From assembly GCA_001769535.1 (NCBI GenBank), contig MEOH01000002.1, positions 248,001-312,000 of the forward strand: DNA of 64,000 nt, written 5' to 3'. Positions within the stretch are counted from its first letter, which is position 1. Each line of letters begins with the position of its first letter. A program made the position numbers and the translations under genes. Shown one piece after another: positions 43,408-52,740 of this stretch. The DNA is from Bacteroidetes bacterium GWF2_38_335. Lineage in GTDB: Bacteria > Bacteroidota > Bacteroidia > Bacteroidales > GWF2-38-335. The notes under the pieces were generated by a model that saw only the letters and a program-made list of their open reading frames with translations, was not told the origin of the DNA and did not search any database.

Positions 43408-45504
43408 TCACTCCACCACAATCTTCCTAACAACCCTTGCCCCTCCCCTGTTCAATTCTATAAAATAGATTCCGGATGACAATCCCGAAACATCAATGGT
43501 TTCATTTTGTCCGTTCATATTTTTGTTTATCAGCTGCCTTCCCTGTAAATCGGTGATCAGTAACTGACATTGCTGCGGACGATCTGTGGTAATATTCAGG
43601 TAGGCATGGGCCGGATTTGGGTATATGGCAATATTTCCATAATTTACGGAATCGGACACACTCACCACATTGCTTTCGTAATTCAATGCCCAGCCGTCAC
43701 CCCTGATTGTTTCATTGGTAATAAAGGATATTTTTATGGCCGAAGTGTATACTATAAATGGCTCGGGAATTTCATTACCCGAAAAGGTATCAATGGCAAC
43801 TGCATTGGTGATGTCATATAAGCGGAGGTAATCCACTTCATCTTCTGTGTCAAGTTTGGTAAAAGTGATAAGGATGTTGGTGGCTCCTTCAGGCTCAATG
43901 ATCCAACGGCAGTATTCATCATTGTAATAGTTAAACCCGTTGCTACCGTCGCTTACAGTGCCGGTCGGAGTGGTATGGTACTGATATGAAAAAGTACAGT
44001 AATCGGGCTGGTCGCCTGTATATTCGGCAAGAAAACCCGGAGCAGTGATGGTTTCGTCTGAAATAAACCTCACAAGCATTTTACCCGATGTACCCGTAAC
44101 CGATGCCGGAAGTGAGCTTCCTGAGAAGGAACCCAGTACCGGAGCTGAATCATCAATTCCGTCAAACACGATTACCTCATCACCGGCTGCTACATCAAAT
44201 TTCAAAAAGTTCAGTAGGATTGAGGATACCGAATCTTCGGGTGAGATAAGCCACTCACAGATGAATTCATTGCCATAATCATGCAGCGGTCCGCTCCCAT
44301 CATCAATGGTTCCCCTCAGTGTTGTCAAAACTTTTTGTCCGTCACAGTAATAGGGATAACCTGTTTCGGGATAGCTGTATGCAATCATTTCGTGCAGCAG
44401 AGTGAAATCGGCTCCCGAAACGATCAGGTTGTCAATATTGAAATAGCCGTCGGCATAGCCGCCCCAGCCCCAGTTGAAATGGAAATACACTTCATCCTGA
44501 TAGCCGTCGCAAACAAAGGCGTGTCCCATCTCAAAAATGGTATCAGACCAGCCGGCGTAATACAAGGGCATTCCGGCGTCCAGATGCATGATCACCGTGT
44601 CAACCCAGTTAAAAGTGCCATCGACACTATCCCTGAAATAATAGCGGGTATCGGGATCGTAGCCAAAATAGGTACGCATGGTGTACGCACCTTTGTGGTT
44701 GTACATTCCGGACCCATCCGGACCATAATTCATGTCAACCGAAACGCCGATGTTGTATAAGAGATTGGCAATTTCATGATTTGATCCTGTAAGTTCGGTG
44801 GCCATTTCGTCCCAGTTATAAAATTGAGATGAGAAATCAACCGATTGAAATCCGTATTCGGGATGTGTATATGAATAAGATCCTGTTCCCTGCTGGGGAT
44901 AACGGTAATAGTTCATTACCTGTCCGATGGCTGTGGCCACACAACCGGCAAAACAATGGCCTCCCGGGCCCATTGGGTCAACCGGACATTGTTCATTGTA
45001 AAAAGCATCCTGATTCCAGATGGAAGTAAGCATGGGTTCAATTGCTTTAACCGATTTTTGGTTTATTAGTAATGAAGAACCATCAGTAAGTCTTTCCCAT
45101 TCATCTGCCACATCATTTGATGCTTTCAGGTTGCTGTTGCGGGCATACACAATCTGCTTTTCATATTGCTCCATCCACCATAAAAAAGAGGTGTTTTTGG
45201 TGTTTTCGGGACAAGAGGTGTTTAGGGAAAAAGCGAGGACCGGACGAACAGCGTCATCGGCAGCAATAATCACATAGCCGCCGTTTTCGAAGTTAAAGAC
45301 GTGATAGCATGGCTGATCATTGGTATATTTTGTATATGAATCAGAAATTTTTGGGAATATTGCCTGATCACCTGACTTTGCAATCATTTTGGCTTTGAAA
45401 AAATTCTCAGCAGCTTTACGGGCTGTGATAAAGTCAACTGTGTTTGAATACAGCATTACTGCCGAAAAAAGTGCAATCAATAAAAAAAGGAAGTGTTTTT
45501 TCAT
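43408..45504 (-). CDS. C10-family (streptopain-like) cysteine peptidase with two CUB domains and T9SS tail
   Basis: From ATG 45504 (MKKHFLFLLIALF, a signal peptide) the protein has 698 residues. A Spi-type propeptide (about 22-135) precedes the papain-like catalytic domain, with nucleophile Cys188 (FAGCVATA), His328 (MGHAFVCDGY) and the FNWGWGG loop. Two CUB-like domains follow (about 395-515 and 515-630, with paired Cys). The tail is a type A T9SS sorting domain (IYPNPAHAYLNI, then GLSSGIYFIELN). It is secreted and probably degrades host or environmental protein. The ATG at 45570 would add an untypical 22 residues. Confidence 0.92.
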   Translation of the reverse strand: MKKHFLFLLIALFSAVMLYSNTVDFITARKAAENFFKAKMIAKSGDQAIFPKISDSYTKYTNDQPCYHVFNFENGGYVIIAADDAVRPVLAFSLNTSCPENTKNTSFLWWMEQYEKQIVYARNSNLKASNDVADEWERLTDGSSLLINQKSVKAIEPMLTSIWNQDAFYNEQCPVDPMGPGGHCFAGCVATAIGQVMNYYRYPQQGTGSYSYTHPEYGFQSVDFSSQFYNWDEMATELTGSNHEIANLLYNIGVSVDMNYGPDGSGMYNHKGAYTMRTYFGYDPDTRYYFRDSVDGTFNWVDTVIMHLDAGMPLYYAGWSDTIFEMGHAFVCDGYQDEVYFHFNWGWGGYADGYFNIDNLIVSGADFTLLHEMIAYSYPETGYPYYCDGQKVLTTLRGTIDDGSGPLHDYGNEFICEWLISPEDSVSSILLNFLKFDVAAGDEVIVFDGIDDSAPVLGSFSGSSLPASVTGTSGKMLVRFISDETITAPGFLAEYTGDQPDYCTFSYQYHTTPTGTVSDGSNGFNYYNDEYCRWIIEPEGATNILITFTKLDTEDEVDYLRLYDITNAVAIDTFSGNEIPEPFIVYTSAIKISFITNETIRGDGWALNYESNVVSVSDSVNYGNIAIYPNPAHAYLNITTDRPQQCQLLITDLQGRQLINKNMNGQNETIDVSGLSSGIYFIELNRGGARVVRKIVVE

Positions 45505-45616
45505 TTCCGGAATATTTGTTTTTACAAATTTATAAAAAAAACAATACTTAAGCGCATAATTGAATCGCAAGCTATATTAATTTGTTTTACTTTTACTGCA
45601 TTATTAAAAATGAAAG

Positions 45617-46060
45617 ATGAAAGATTTTTTCAGACATTCTAAGTTTGCATTTTACATCACAGTGATTGTTATTTTTTCTTTAGTATCTTCCTGCAAAAAA
45701 GACAAAACACCAAAAAACCACATGGAACTTGAGAGTTTGAAAGGCACCTGGGATTGGTATTACACTTTGAATGTGGGACTTGCAGCTCCCTATATCACTT
45801 GGGCCGATTCATCAGACTATCAAATCAAGAGAATTTTTTCTGACGATCATATTTTTAAGGAATTCAGCAATGACAACCAGATATTCGAAGGCGAATATTA
45901 TGTCACCATTGAAAAAATCATTTCAGGAGACACCATTTTCAGGATTCACTATTTTGAAGACGACGAACCTGTCATCGAAGATCTTTTCTTTTACCTCCAT
46001 CCCGACACAATCCATTTTGGCTATCAAACGGAGAATGATATTGTGTTTGTGAAAAGGTAG
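45617..46060 (+). CDS. Lipocalin-like lipoprotein
   Basis: The 147-residue protein has a type II signal with lipobox VSSC. The mature part starts LESLKGTWDWYYT, a lipocalin-like opening, and consists mostly of predicted beta strands with many acidic residues. It lies divergent from the C10 peptidase gene. A TACTTTTA box (45588-45595) may be its promoter. Ligand unknown. Confidence 0.75.
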   Translation: MKDFFRHSKFAFYITVIVIFSLVSSCKKDKTPKNHMELESLKGTWDWYYTLNVGLAAPYITWADSSDYQIKRIFSDDHIFKEFSNDNQIFEGEYYVTIEKIISGDTIFRIHYFEDDEPVIEDLFFYLHPDTIHFGYQTENDIVFVKR

Positions 46061-46231
46061 TTGGTGAGTGGGTGAAAGATGGATAAGTTGAAAGCACCCA
46101 TAAACCTATCAACCCATAACTCATAACCCATAACTCATAACCCAACCACCCATTCGTATCCCCATTTCAACCTTTAGTAAAATAATTCGGATAGTTCATA
46201 CAAAATTTTAAAATTCAGACAGTTAATTTTA

Positions 46232-46239
46232 TATCTTTA
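46232..46239 (+). promoter_or_regulatory. -7-like box of the hemerythrin-like gene
   Basis: TATCTTTA, 7 of 8 bases of TAnnTTTG, 22 bases before the ATG at 46262. Confidence 0.45.
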
Positions 46240-46261
46240 AGGTGAACCAAGCAGAAAAAAT

Positions 46262-46651
46262 ATGTTTGTCTGGGCAGAGACATATGAAACCGGAATTGAA
46301 GAAATTGATTCAATCCACAGGAATATTTTATCCGAAGCCGGTAAACTTTTTAATGGTTCGCAGTTGGAAAAAGACTTATTTGTCATTGACCAGATAATAG
46401 ATAAACTTTTATATTTTTCGATGCAGCACCGCGACCATGAGATCAGGATTTTCAGGGAAAAGAATCTGCCGTCAACTCACGAATATGAAAATGAGTTCAA
46501 CAAGTTCATCAATGCATTGAAATCCTATAAAATTGACATTGCCGAAAAACTGAATGATAACATTTCTTTAGATCTGCTGTTATTCCTGAAAAACTGGCTG
46601 ATATGCCATCTCACAGTCCAGACAAAAGCCCTGAAACCCGAAAGAAACTGA
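46262..46651 (+). CDS. Hemerythrin-like protein with missing iron ligands
   Basis: The 129-residue four-helix protein begins FVWAETYETGIEEIDSIHRNI like bacteriohemerythrins, which bind oxygen at a di-iron site. Expected ligands present are His19, His56, Glu60 (HRDHE), His73 and His116. The second His of the HxxxH pair is Asn77 and the last Asp is Thr121. Two of seven ligands are therefore missing. It may bind one iron or none. Convergent with lgt, whose stop is three bases away. Confidence 0.8.
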   Translation: MFVWAETYETGIEEIDSIHRNILSEAGKLFNGSQLEKDLFVIDQIIDKLLYFSMQHRDHEIRIFREKNLPSTHEYENEFNKFINALKSYKIDIAEKLNDNISLDLLLFLKNWLICHLTVQTKALKPERN

Positions 46652-46653
46652 TT

Positions 46654-47514
46654 TTATAGCTGAGTTATCTCACCTGTTCCGGGTTCCGGCTCATTTGCAG
46701 CCGGTTCATCCTTTAAGGCTATTTCCACACCACGTTTCGCTGAGAAAAATATCATGAATATTCCCAATAAAACGACCGGAATGCTCAGCCATTGCCCCAT
46801 ATTCAACGTCATTGAGTTTTCAAACTCGACCTGACTTTCCTTAAGAAATTCAATAAAAAACCTAAATCCGAAAACAAGAATCAGAAAATATCCGAAGAAT
46901 AAACCACCTTTAATTTGAGCATCTTTTCTGTAATAAGACCAAAAAAGAAAGATAAAGACACCCAAATAGAAAATGGCCTCATATAATTGCGAAGGATGAT
47001 GGTATCCATTGGCATAATCAGGGTTTCTGACAAATTTGAAAGCCCAGGGAACAGTTGATTCGGTTCCGATAATTTCGGAGTTCATCAAATTTCCGGTGCG
47101 AATAAAAAATGCTGCCAGTGCTGTTACAATAACAATCCTGTCGAGCACCCACCAAAGTGAAATCTTATCTATTCGATGAAAAATATAGAGTGATAGTACA
47201 ATACCAATAAACGCACCATGACTGGCCAATCCGCCCTCCCATACATAAAGAATTTTTATTGGATCAGCAAGGTAAATATCGGGCTGGTAAAACAAACAAT
47301 GACCCAGGCGTGCACCAATTAATGTACCAATAAACATATAGATGGTCAGTTTATCAAGCAATCCGGCCGGAACACCTTCCTTTTTGAAAAATTTAGAAAC
47401 AAAGTAAAAACCAAGAAAAAAGGAAAGGGCAAAAAACATTCCATACCATCTCACTTCAAAGGATCCGATGGTGAATATTTTCGGACTCACATCCCATACA
47501 ATATATTGCAACAT
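46654..47514 (-). CDS. lgt: Prolipoprotein diacylglyceryl transferase
   Basis: The 286-residue integral membrane enzyme transfers diacylglycerol from phosphatidylglycerol to the lipobox Cys of prolipoproteins. About seven helices are visible, with WEGGLASHGAFIG and the conserved RTGNLMNSEIIGTESTVPW stretch (Lgt signature with its essential Arg), then HPSQLYEA. The C-terminal tail is acidic. It would modify the lipoproteins of this window. The first step is here and the last (lnt, 59656) is also nearby. Confidence 0.95.
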   Translation of the reverse strand: MLQYIVWDVSPKIFTIGSFEVRWYGMFFALSFFLGFYFVSKFFKKEGVPAGLLDKLTIYMFIGTLIGARLGHCLFYQPDIYLADPIKILYVWEGGLASHGAFIGIVLSLYIFHRIDKISLWWVLDRIVIVTALAAFFIRTGNLMNSEIIGTESTVPWAFKFVRNPDYANGYHHPSQLYEAIFYLGVFIFLFWSYYRKDAQIKGGLFFGYFLILVFGFRFFIEFLKESQVEFENSMTLNMGQWLSIPVVLLGIFMIFFSAKRGVEIALKDEPAANEPEPGTGEITQL

Positions 47515-47598
47515 AATTTAAAATTTAAAAATGTAAAATTACGAATTTAAAATTAATCCTTATTTCAAATTAGTAAATATGTTTTCAGATAATCTGCT

Positions 47599-47616
47599 TC
47601 CCGATAGCTATCGGGA
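47599..47616. repeat. Dispersed 18-bp palindrome, copy 3
   Basis: TCCCGATAGCTATCGGGA again, in the divergent gap between lgt and the response regulator. Confidence 0.9.
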
Positions 47617-47666
47617 CTTCAAATTTACAAATCAGCACATCAATATGTCCGTTTTCGAACATTTTT

Positions 47667-47697
47667 TTTGAAATAATCCAACAATAGCGTACTTTTA
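47667..47697 (+). promoter_or_regulatory. Promoter of the response-regulator gene
   Basis: TTTG (47667-47670), 19 bases, then TACTTTTA (47690-47697), a 7-of-8 match. The box is part of a short inverted repeat GTAC...GTAC. The ATG is 26 bases on. Confidence 0.65.
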
Positions 47698-47723
47698 TCG
47701 TACTTAGAAAAAAAACAATTACA

Positions 47724-49100
47724 ATGTTAGAAAAAACCGGAAAAATTCTCGCCATTGACGACAACGAAGACATCCTGTTTTCATTGAAATTATTGCTCAA
47801 ACAACATGTTGAAAAGATAATCCTGGCGTCGGATCCTGAGAAAATACCTGAGCTGATCAAGTCAGAAGAATTTGATGTCATCCTTCTGGACATGAACTTC
47901 AGAAAAGATGCCATCAGTGGAAAAGAGGGCTTTTACTGGCTCGACCGTATTCTGGCCATCAAGCCCGATGCCGTAGTAATTTTCATAACCGCCTACGGTG
48001 ATGCCGAAAAAGCTGTCAACGCCATCAAATCGGGGGCAACTGATTTTATAATCAAACCCTGGCAAAATGAGAAACTGCTGGCTACCATTTCATCATCAAT
48101 GAAGCTGGCTCGCACACGTACCGAGACAGTTAGTCTGAAACAACGAAATAAGGCACTCAGTGAAGTAATTGATCAGCCATTTAAGGATTTTATCGGCATT
48201 TCGCCCGGTATGCAGGATGTATTTAAAACCATTCAGAAAGTTGCCAAAACCGACGCCAGCATACTCATTCTTGGCGAAAACGGAACTGGAAAAGAAGTGG
48301 TTGCCCGTTCACTGCACCGTTCATCCCTGCGCAGCAGCGAAGTATTTGTCAGTGTTGATCTGGGAGCCATACCTGAAACACTTTTCGAATCGGAACTTTT
48401 CGGTCATGAAAAAGGTGCTTTCACCGATGCGAAAAATGAAAAGCCGGGAAGATTTGAAATAGCCAACGATGGTACCCTGTTCCTTGACGAAATTGGAAAC
48501 CTGTCTCTGCCACTGCAGTCAAAGCTCCTGACAGTTCTTGAAAGACGCGAGGTGATGCGGGTTGGGTCAACCAGATCGAAGCCCTTTGATATAAGATTGG
48601 TGTGTGCCACAAATTCAAACATACACGACCTTGCCGGAAAAGACCAGTTCAGGCAGGACTTGCTTTACAGGATAAATACCGTTGAAATTCATCTGCCCCC
48701 GCTTCGTGACCGCGTTGAAGATATTCCGCTTTTATGCGACCATTTTCTGAAAATGTTTGTTACCAAATACAATAAACCGGTCAAAAGCATCAGCGCAGCA
48801 GCAGCAAAAAAACTGCAGCAATATTCCTGGCCCGGAAACATCCGTGAACTTCAGCATGCCATCGAAAGGGCAATTATAATGACTGACTCCGGAACCCTGC
48901 AACCCGAGGATTTTATCATGAATGCAATGTCGGGTAAAAAAACCGATGTTGACATTCAGTCGCATAATCTGGATGATGTTGAAAAAGCCATCATCAATAA
49001 AGTTCTTAAAAAATATAACGGAAACATCAGTCACGCTGCCAAGGAACTTGGATTGACAAGAACTTCTTTGTATAGACGTCTTGAAAAACACGGGATTTGA
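47724..49100 (+). CDS. Sigma-54-dependent response regulator (NtrC family)
   Basis: At 458 residues it has a receiver domain (1-125, phospho-acceptor Asp56 in VILLDMN), an AAA+ domain (about 155-390) and a Fis-type HTH (420-458, HAAKELGLTRTSLYRRL). Walker A is GENGTGKE (184-191), Walker B TLFLDE (251-256). The sigma-54 contact loop reads GAFTDA (231-236) instead of GAFTGA. It activates sigma-54 promoters when phosphorylated, most probably by the kinase encoded 116 bases downstream on the same strand. Confidence 0.94.
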   Translation: MLEKTGKILAIDDNEDILFSLKLLLKQHVEKIILASDPEKIPELIKSEEFDVILLDMNFRKDAISGKEGFYWLDRILAIKPDAVVIFITAYGDAEKAVNAIKSGATDFIIKPWQNEKLLATISSSMKLARTRTETVSLKQRNKALSEVIDQPFKDFIGISPGMQDVFKTIQKVAKTDASILILGENGTGKEVVARSLHRSSLRSSEVFVSVDLGAIPETLFESELFGHEKGAFTDAKNEKPGRFEIANDGTLFLDEIGNLSLPLQSKLLTVLERREVMRVGSTRSKPFDIRLVCATNSNIHDLAGKDQFRQDLLYRINTVEIHLPPLRDRVEDIPLLCDHFLKMFVTKYNKPVKSISAAAAKKLQQYSWPGNIRELQHAIERAIIMTDSGTLQPEDFIMNAMSGKKTDVDIQSHNLDDVEKAIINKVLKKYNGNISHAAKELGLTRTSLYRRLEKHGI

Positions 49101-49106
49101 TTTGAT

Positions 49107-49174
49107 GATTAGCAGATGTGATGATGTGATGATGTGCAAATGATTCAAATAAATAATTTGCACATCTGCTAATC
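49107..49174. repeat. Inverted repeat between regulator and kinase
   Basis: Perfect 14-bp arms GATTAGCAGATGTG (49107-49120) and CACATCTGCTAATC (49161-49174), with ATGATGTG repeated inside. Related words occur at 16270-16400. Confidence 0.8.
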
Positions 49175-49216
49175 AACTAATTTGCTAATTCGCTAATCAA
49201 TAATTAATTTTACACA

Positions 49217-50566
49217 GTGAAAAATTTTAATTTTCATATCATTTTAAGGATTGTTCTGCTGATTTTAACTATTGGAGCATTGTTCCTTGTGATATGCAAT
49301 TACTATTTTCCGATTCTGACTTTCACCCTTTCAGCCATAATAGTATTTGAAACCTGGGAACTGATAAGATATATCAATCGGGTTAATGAAAACCTGAAAA
49401 ATTTCCTGGAATCAATCCGTTATTCAGAATTTTCCAGAACTTTTGAGTCAAAAGACACTACATCATTTGGAAAACTGAATATTGTTTTTAACAATGTAAT
49501 TTCAGATTTTCAAAAAATTAGAAAAGAAAAAGAGGAACAATACTATTTTCTTGACAATGTAATCCAACATATAGGAATCAGTCTGATTGCTTTCGACGAA
49601 TCGGGAACCGTAAGCATGGTCAACAATGCAGCAAAAAAACTTTTTCAGGTAAACGATCTTAAAAACATAGAAGAACTTAACTTAAAATATCCACAGGTAT
49701 TTGAATTACTTAAAAAGCTCGCGAATGGTGAAAAAACACTGATAAAAGTACAGGAGGAAAATGATCTGCTGCAGCTTTCGATTTACGCAAAGGAATTCAA
49801 AATATCTGACAAACTTGTTACCCTTGTTTCCATTCAGAATATTCAGTATGAACTGGAGGATAAGGAAATGGAGGCCTGGCAAAAGCTGATCAGGGTGCTT
49901 ACCCACGAGATCATGAACTCCATAACACCGATTGCATCTCTAACCGCTACTGCGGGAGAATTGCTGCGCGATTCAAGGGAAAAGCTCAGAACAAACGATT
50001 GCGAAGGACTTGGAGAAACATTCGAAGATATTGAAGGTGCTTTGATGACCATCAGTAAAAGAAGTTCGGGATTGCAACACTTTGTTGAAACATATCAAAA
50101 CCTTACCCGCATTCCAAAGCCCAACTTCAGCACTTTTAAAATTGCCGACCTGTTAATTGATATTCATCGTCTTTACAAAAGCGAGTTTGAGGAACACAAA
50201 ATTGACTTTTCTATTTCTGTTTTCCCGGAAAATCTCGAGCTTAGTGCCGACGAAGAACTTATTGGCCAGGTGGTTATCAATCTGGTAAAAAATTCAGTGC
50301 AGGCGCTCAATGGCAGTGAATCCAAAAAAATTGAACTGATTTCGCGTATCGATCGCCGTGGCGGAGTTACCATTGAAGTACATGACAACGGACAAGGTAT
50401 TCTGCCCGAAGTCATCGACCGGGTATTTATCCCATTTTTCTCTACTAAACAAAACGGATCAGGAATCGGACTCAGTCTGTCGCGCCAGATTATGCGCCTT
50501 CACGGGGGCACCATTACGGCTATATCGGAGCCCGGAGTTAAAACTTCATTTATCCTTAAATTCTGA
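49217..50566 (+). CDS. Sensor histidine kinase (NtrY/NtrB-like)
   Basis: The 449-residue kinase starts at GTG 49217 and has two N-terminal membrane helices (about 7-30 and 32-46), a short PAS domain (about 110-210) and a HisKA/HATPase pair. His230 is in the H-box VLTHEIMNSITPI, the N-box is NLVKNSVQAL, and G-boxes are DNGQGI and GSGIGLSLSR. It is the probable partner of the sigma-54 regulator upstream. Its stop overlaps the start of the next gene (TGATG). Confidence 0.92.
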   Translation: MKNFNFHIILRIVLLILTIGALFLVICNYYFPILTFTLSAIIVFETWELIRYINRVNENLKNFLESIRYSEFSRTFESKDTTSFGKLNIVFNNVISDFQKIRKEKEEQYYFLDNVIQHIGISLIAFDESGTVSMVNNAAKKLFQVNDLKNIEELNLKYPQVFELLKKLANGEKTLIKVQEENDLLQLSIYAKEFKISDKLVTLVSIQNIQYELEDKEMEAWQKLIRVLTHEIMNSITPIASLTATAGELLRDSREKLRTNDCEGLGETFEDIEGALMTISKRSSGLQHFVETYQNLTRIPKPNFSTFKIADLLIDIHRLYKSEFEEHKIDFSISVFPENLELSADEELIGQVVINLVKNSVQALNGSESKKIELISRIDRRGGVTIEVHDNGQGILPEVIDRVFIPFFSTKQNGSGIGLSLSRQIMRLHGGTITAISEPGVKTSFILKF

Positions 50567-51318
50567 TGAGCGAAAAACTTCAAAAACGCTTCATCGAAAA
50601 AATCAGACATAAGATTTGGCTGACAAGTGATCATTTCAAAATGCTTGAAAATGATGATCATGTGCTTATAGGTGTTTCGGGCGGAAAAGATTCGCTGGTT
50701 TTACTGGAAACGCTGGCAATCAGAAGGAAAATATATAAACTTCCATACAAAATATCTGCTGCTCATATAAATGTAAATGAGGTTCCTTACGAAATTGATG
50801 CCGATTATTTCAGGTCAATGTGTGCTGAACTCGAAGTAGATTGTTACATTGAAAATATTTCAGTGGACCTTGAACGTGCCGATGAAAAAGGCCATTGCTT
50901 CATTTGCGCCTGGCACCGCCGAAAAAGGTTATTTGACCTGTCGCGTGAAATAAATTGCAACAAAATTGCTTTGGGACACCATCTGGATGATGCGGTTCAA
51001 ACCCAGCTCATGAATATGCTTTACCACGGAAGCACTAGCTCCATGCCGCCAATACTAAAAATGTTCAGCGGAAGAGTGCTTCTGGTCAGACCGCTACTTT
51101 TTCTCCACGAAAAAGATGTTCAGCAATATTCTGATTACCGAAATTTTAAACTGATAGAAAAAACCTGCCCCTACGAGGATGACACCAACAGGAAATTTGT
51201 CAGAAATCTTATTGAAACCATTGACAAACACAATAAAATAGCCAAAACAAACATCTTCAACTCCACTACAAAAATCTTTGACGAGTATATTCTGAAGGAA
51301 AAATTTAAATTCAAATAG
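50566..51318 (+). CDS. ttcA: TtcA-like tRNA thiolation PP-loop protein
   Basis: The 250-residue enzyme has the PP-loop SGGKDS (38-43), GHHLDDAVQT, and three cysteines expected to hold a [4Fe-4S] cluster (Cys111 and Cys114 in CFIC, Cys201 in TCPYED), the pattern of TtcA, which makes 2-thiocytidine at tRNA position 32. A related enzyme thiolating another base cannot be excluded. It overlaps the kinase stop by one base, so it is cotranscribed with the two-component genes. Confidence 0.82.
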   Translation: MSEKLQKRFIEKIRHKIWLTSDHFKMLENDDHVLIGVSGGKDSLVLLETLAIRRKIYKLPYKISAAHINVNEVPYEIDADYFRSMCAELEVDCYIENISVDLERADEKGHCFICAWHRRKRLFDLSREINCNKIALGHHLDDAVQTQLMNMLYHGSTSSMPPILKMFSGRVLLVRPLLFLHEKDVQQYSDYRNFKLIEKTCPYEDDTNRKFVRNLIETIDKHNKIAKTNIFNSTTKIFDEYILKEKFKFK

Positions 51319-51350
51319 CCATTTGTAAGTAATTATAAGTAAGTAACTCT

Positions 51351-52532
51351 ATGAAAACTAACATACAATATTCCGCCCCCGACCACTACCTGGTTGATGA
51401 TCTTTTTACTGATGAACATAAAATCGTTCGCGGAGCAATTCGCGATTGGGTTAACCGTGAAGTTAAACCGGTCATTGAGGAATATTATGAAAAGGCCGAA
51501 TTTCCAAGATATCTCATAAAGCAGATGGGCGAAATGGGCGTGTTTGGTCCGTTTATTCCTACTGAATATGGTGGGGCCGGAATGGATTATATCGCATACG
51601 GACTTATCATGCAGGAACTTGAAAGAGGCGATTCGGGCGTGCGTTCAATGGCATCGGTGCAAACCTCCCTTGTAATGTACCCGATTTTTGCATTTGGTTC
51701 GGAAGAACAAAAAAAGAAATATCTGCCCAAACTTGCAACCGGTGAAATGATTGGCTGCTTCGGACTTACCGAACCCAATCAGGGATCTGATCCGGGGGGA
51801 ATGAAAACCCGTATTAAAGATATGGGCGATCATTACCTGCTCAATGGTGCCAAAATGTGGATTACCAATTCAACCATTGCCGATGTAGGTGTTGTTTGGG
51901 CCAAAGATGACGAAGGTATTGTAAGAGGCGTTATTGTTGAGAAGGGAATGAAGGGCTTTACCGCTCCCGAAACCCACGGCAAATGGTCGCTGCGCGCATC
52001 CGTTACCGGCGAAATGGTTTTTGATGATGTAATCATTCCGAAAGAAAATCTGCTCCCGAATGTGAAAGGACTCAAAGGACCACTTATGTGTCTGAACTCC
52101 GCCCGCTACGGTATTGCATGGGGTGTGATTGGTGCCGCAATGGATTGCTACGACTCTGCCCTGAGATACAGTCTGGAAAGACAACAATTCGGAAAACCCA
52201 TCGCAGGTTTCCAGTTGCAACAGAAAAAACTTGCCGAGGCGCTCACCGAAATTACCAAAGCCCAATTGTTGGTATGGCGTTTGGGAACTCTCAGAAACGA
52301 AGGAAGATCAACTGCCGCACAAATTTCCATGGCAAAAAGGAACAATGTGGCAATGGCTTTGAATATCGCCCGCGAAATGCGTCAGGTGCACGGAGCAATG
52401 GGAATTACCAATGATTTTCCAATGATGCGCCACATGATGAACCTCGAATCGGTCATCACCTACGAAGGAACGCATGATGTGCATTTGCTGATTACGGGAA
52501 ATGAGATTACGGGGATTCCGGCGTTTAAATAG
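51351..52532 (+). CDS. gcdH: Glutaryl-CoA dehydrogenase-like acyl-CoA dehydrogenase
   Basis: The 393-residue flavoprotein carries the acyl-CoA dehydrogenase fold: N-terminal helices, a beta domain with CFGLTEPNQGSDPGGMKTR and WITNS, and C-terminal helices with RQQFGKPIAGFQLQQ. The catalytic base is Glu372 (TYEGTHD), followed by the family ending ITGIPAF. Arg98 in DSGVRSMASVQTSL matches the Arg that binds the glutaryl carboxylate in human GCDH. Glutaryl-CoA to crotonyl-CoA would serve lysine breakdown. A non-decarboxylating member is possible, since anaerobes have such forms. Confidence 0.85.
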   Translation: MKTNIQYSAPDHYLVDDLFTDEHKIVRGAIRDWVNREVKPVIEEYYEKAEFPRYLIKQMGEMGVFGPFIPTEYGGAGMDYIAYGLIMQELERGDSGVRSMASVQTSLVMYPIFAFGSEEQKKKYLPKLATGEMIGCFGLTEPNQGSDPGGMKTRIKDMGDHYLLNGAKMWITNSTIADVGVVWAKDDEGIVRGVIVEKGMKGFTAPETHGKWSLRASVTGEMVFDDVIIPKENLLPNVKGLKGPLMCLNSARYGIAWGVIGAAMDCYDSALRYSLERQQFGKPIAGFQLQQKKLAEALTEITKAQLLVWRLGTLRNEGRSTAAQISMAKRNNVAMALNIAREMRQVHGAMGITNDFPMMRHMMNLESVITYEGTHDVHLLITGNEITGIPAFK

Positions 52533-52539
52533 TATGTAT

Positions 52540-52740
52540 GAGGTATGAGGTATGAAGTTTGAGGTATGATGTCAAATGTTTTGCTATCACATCATACATC
52601 AAACATCATACATAACTGAAATTGCCCACCCCCTGCCCCTCCAAGGAGGGGAGTTTTTAAGTCCACAGTTGTGTACATCACACATCATAAGTCATACATC
52701 ATACATCATACATAAAAAAAAGCCAGTAACCCGGCTTTTT
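52540..52740. repeat. Inverted ATGAGGTATGA / TCATACATCA tract and terminator
   Basis: Repeated ATGAGGTATGA words (52540-52570) are answered by runs of CATCATACATCA at 52594-52614 and 52672-52712. At 52717-52740 an AAAAGCC/GGCTTTT stem with flanking A and T runs forms a bidirectional terminator for the convergent gcdH and cysN. Confidence 0.7.

Noticed and set aside
44281-44760. Plus-strand frame of about 160 codons in the C10 peptidase gene
   Set aside because: Antisense to conserved catalytic motifs of the peptidase, with no ribosome site or recognisable domain.
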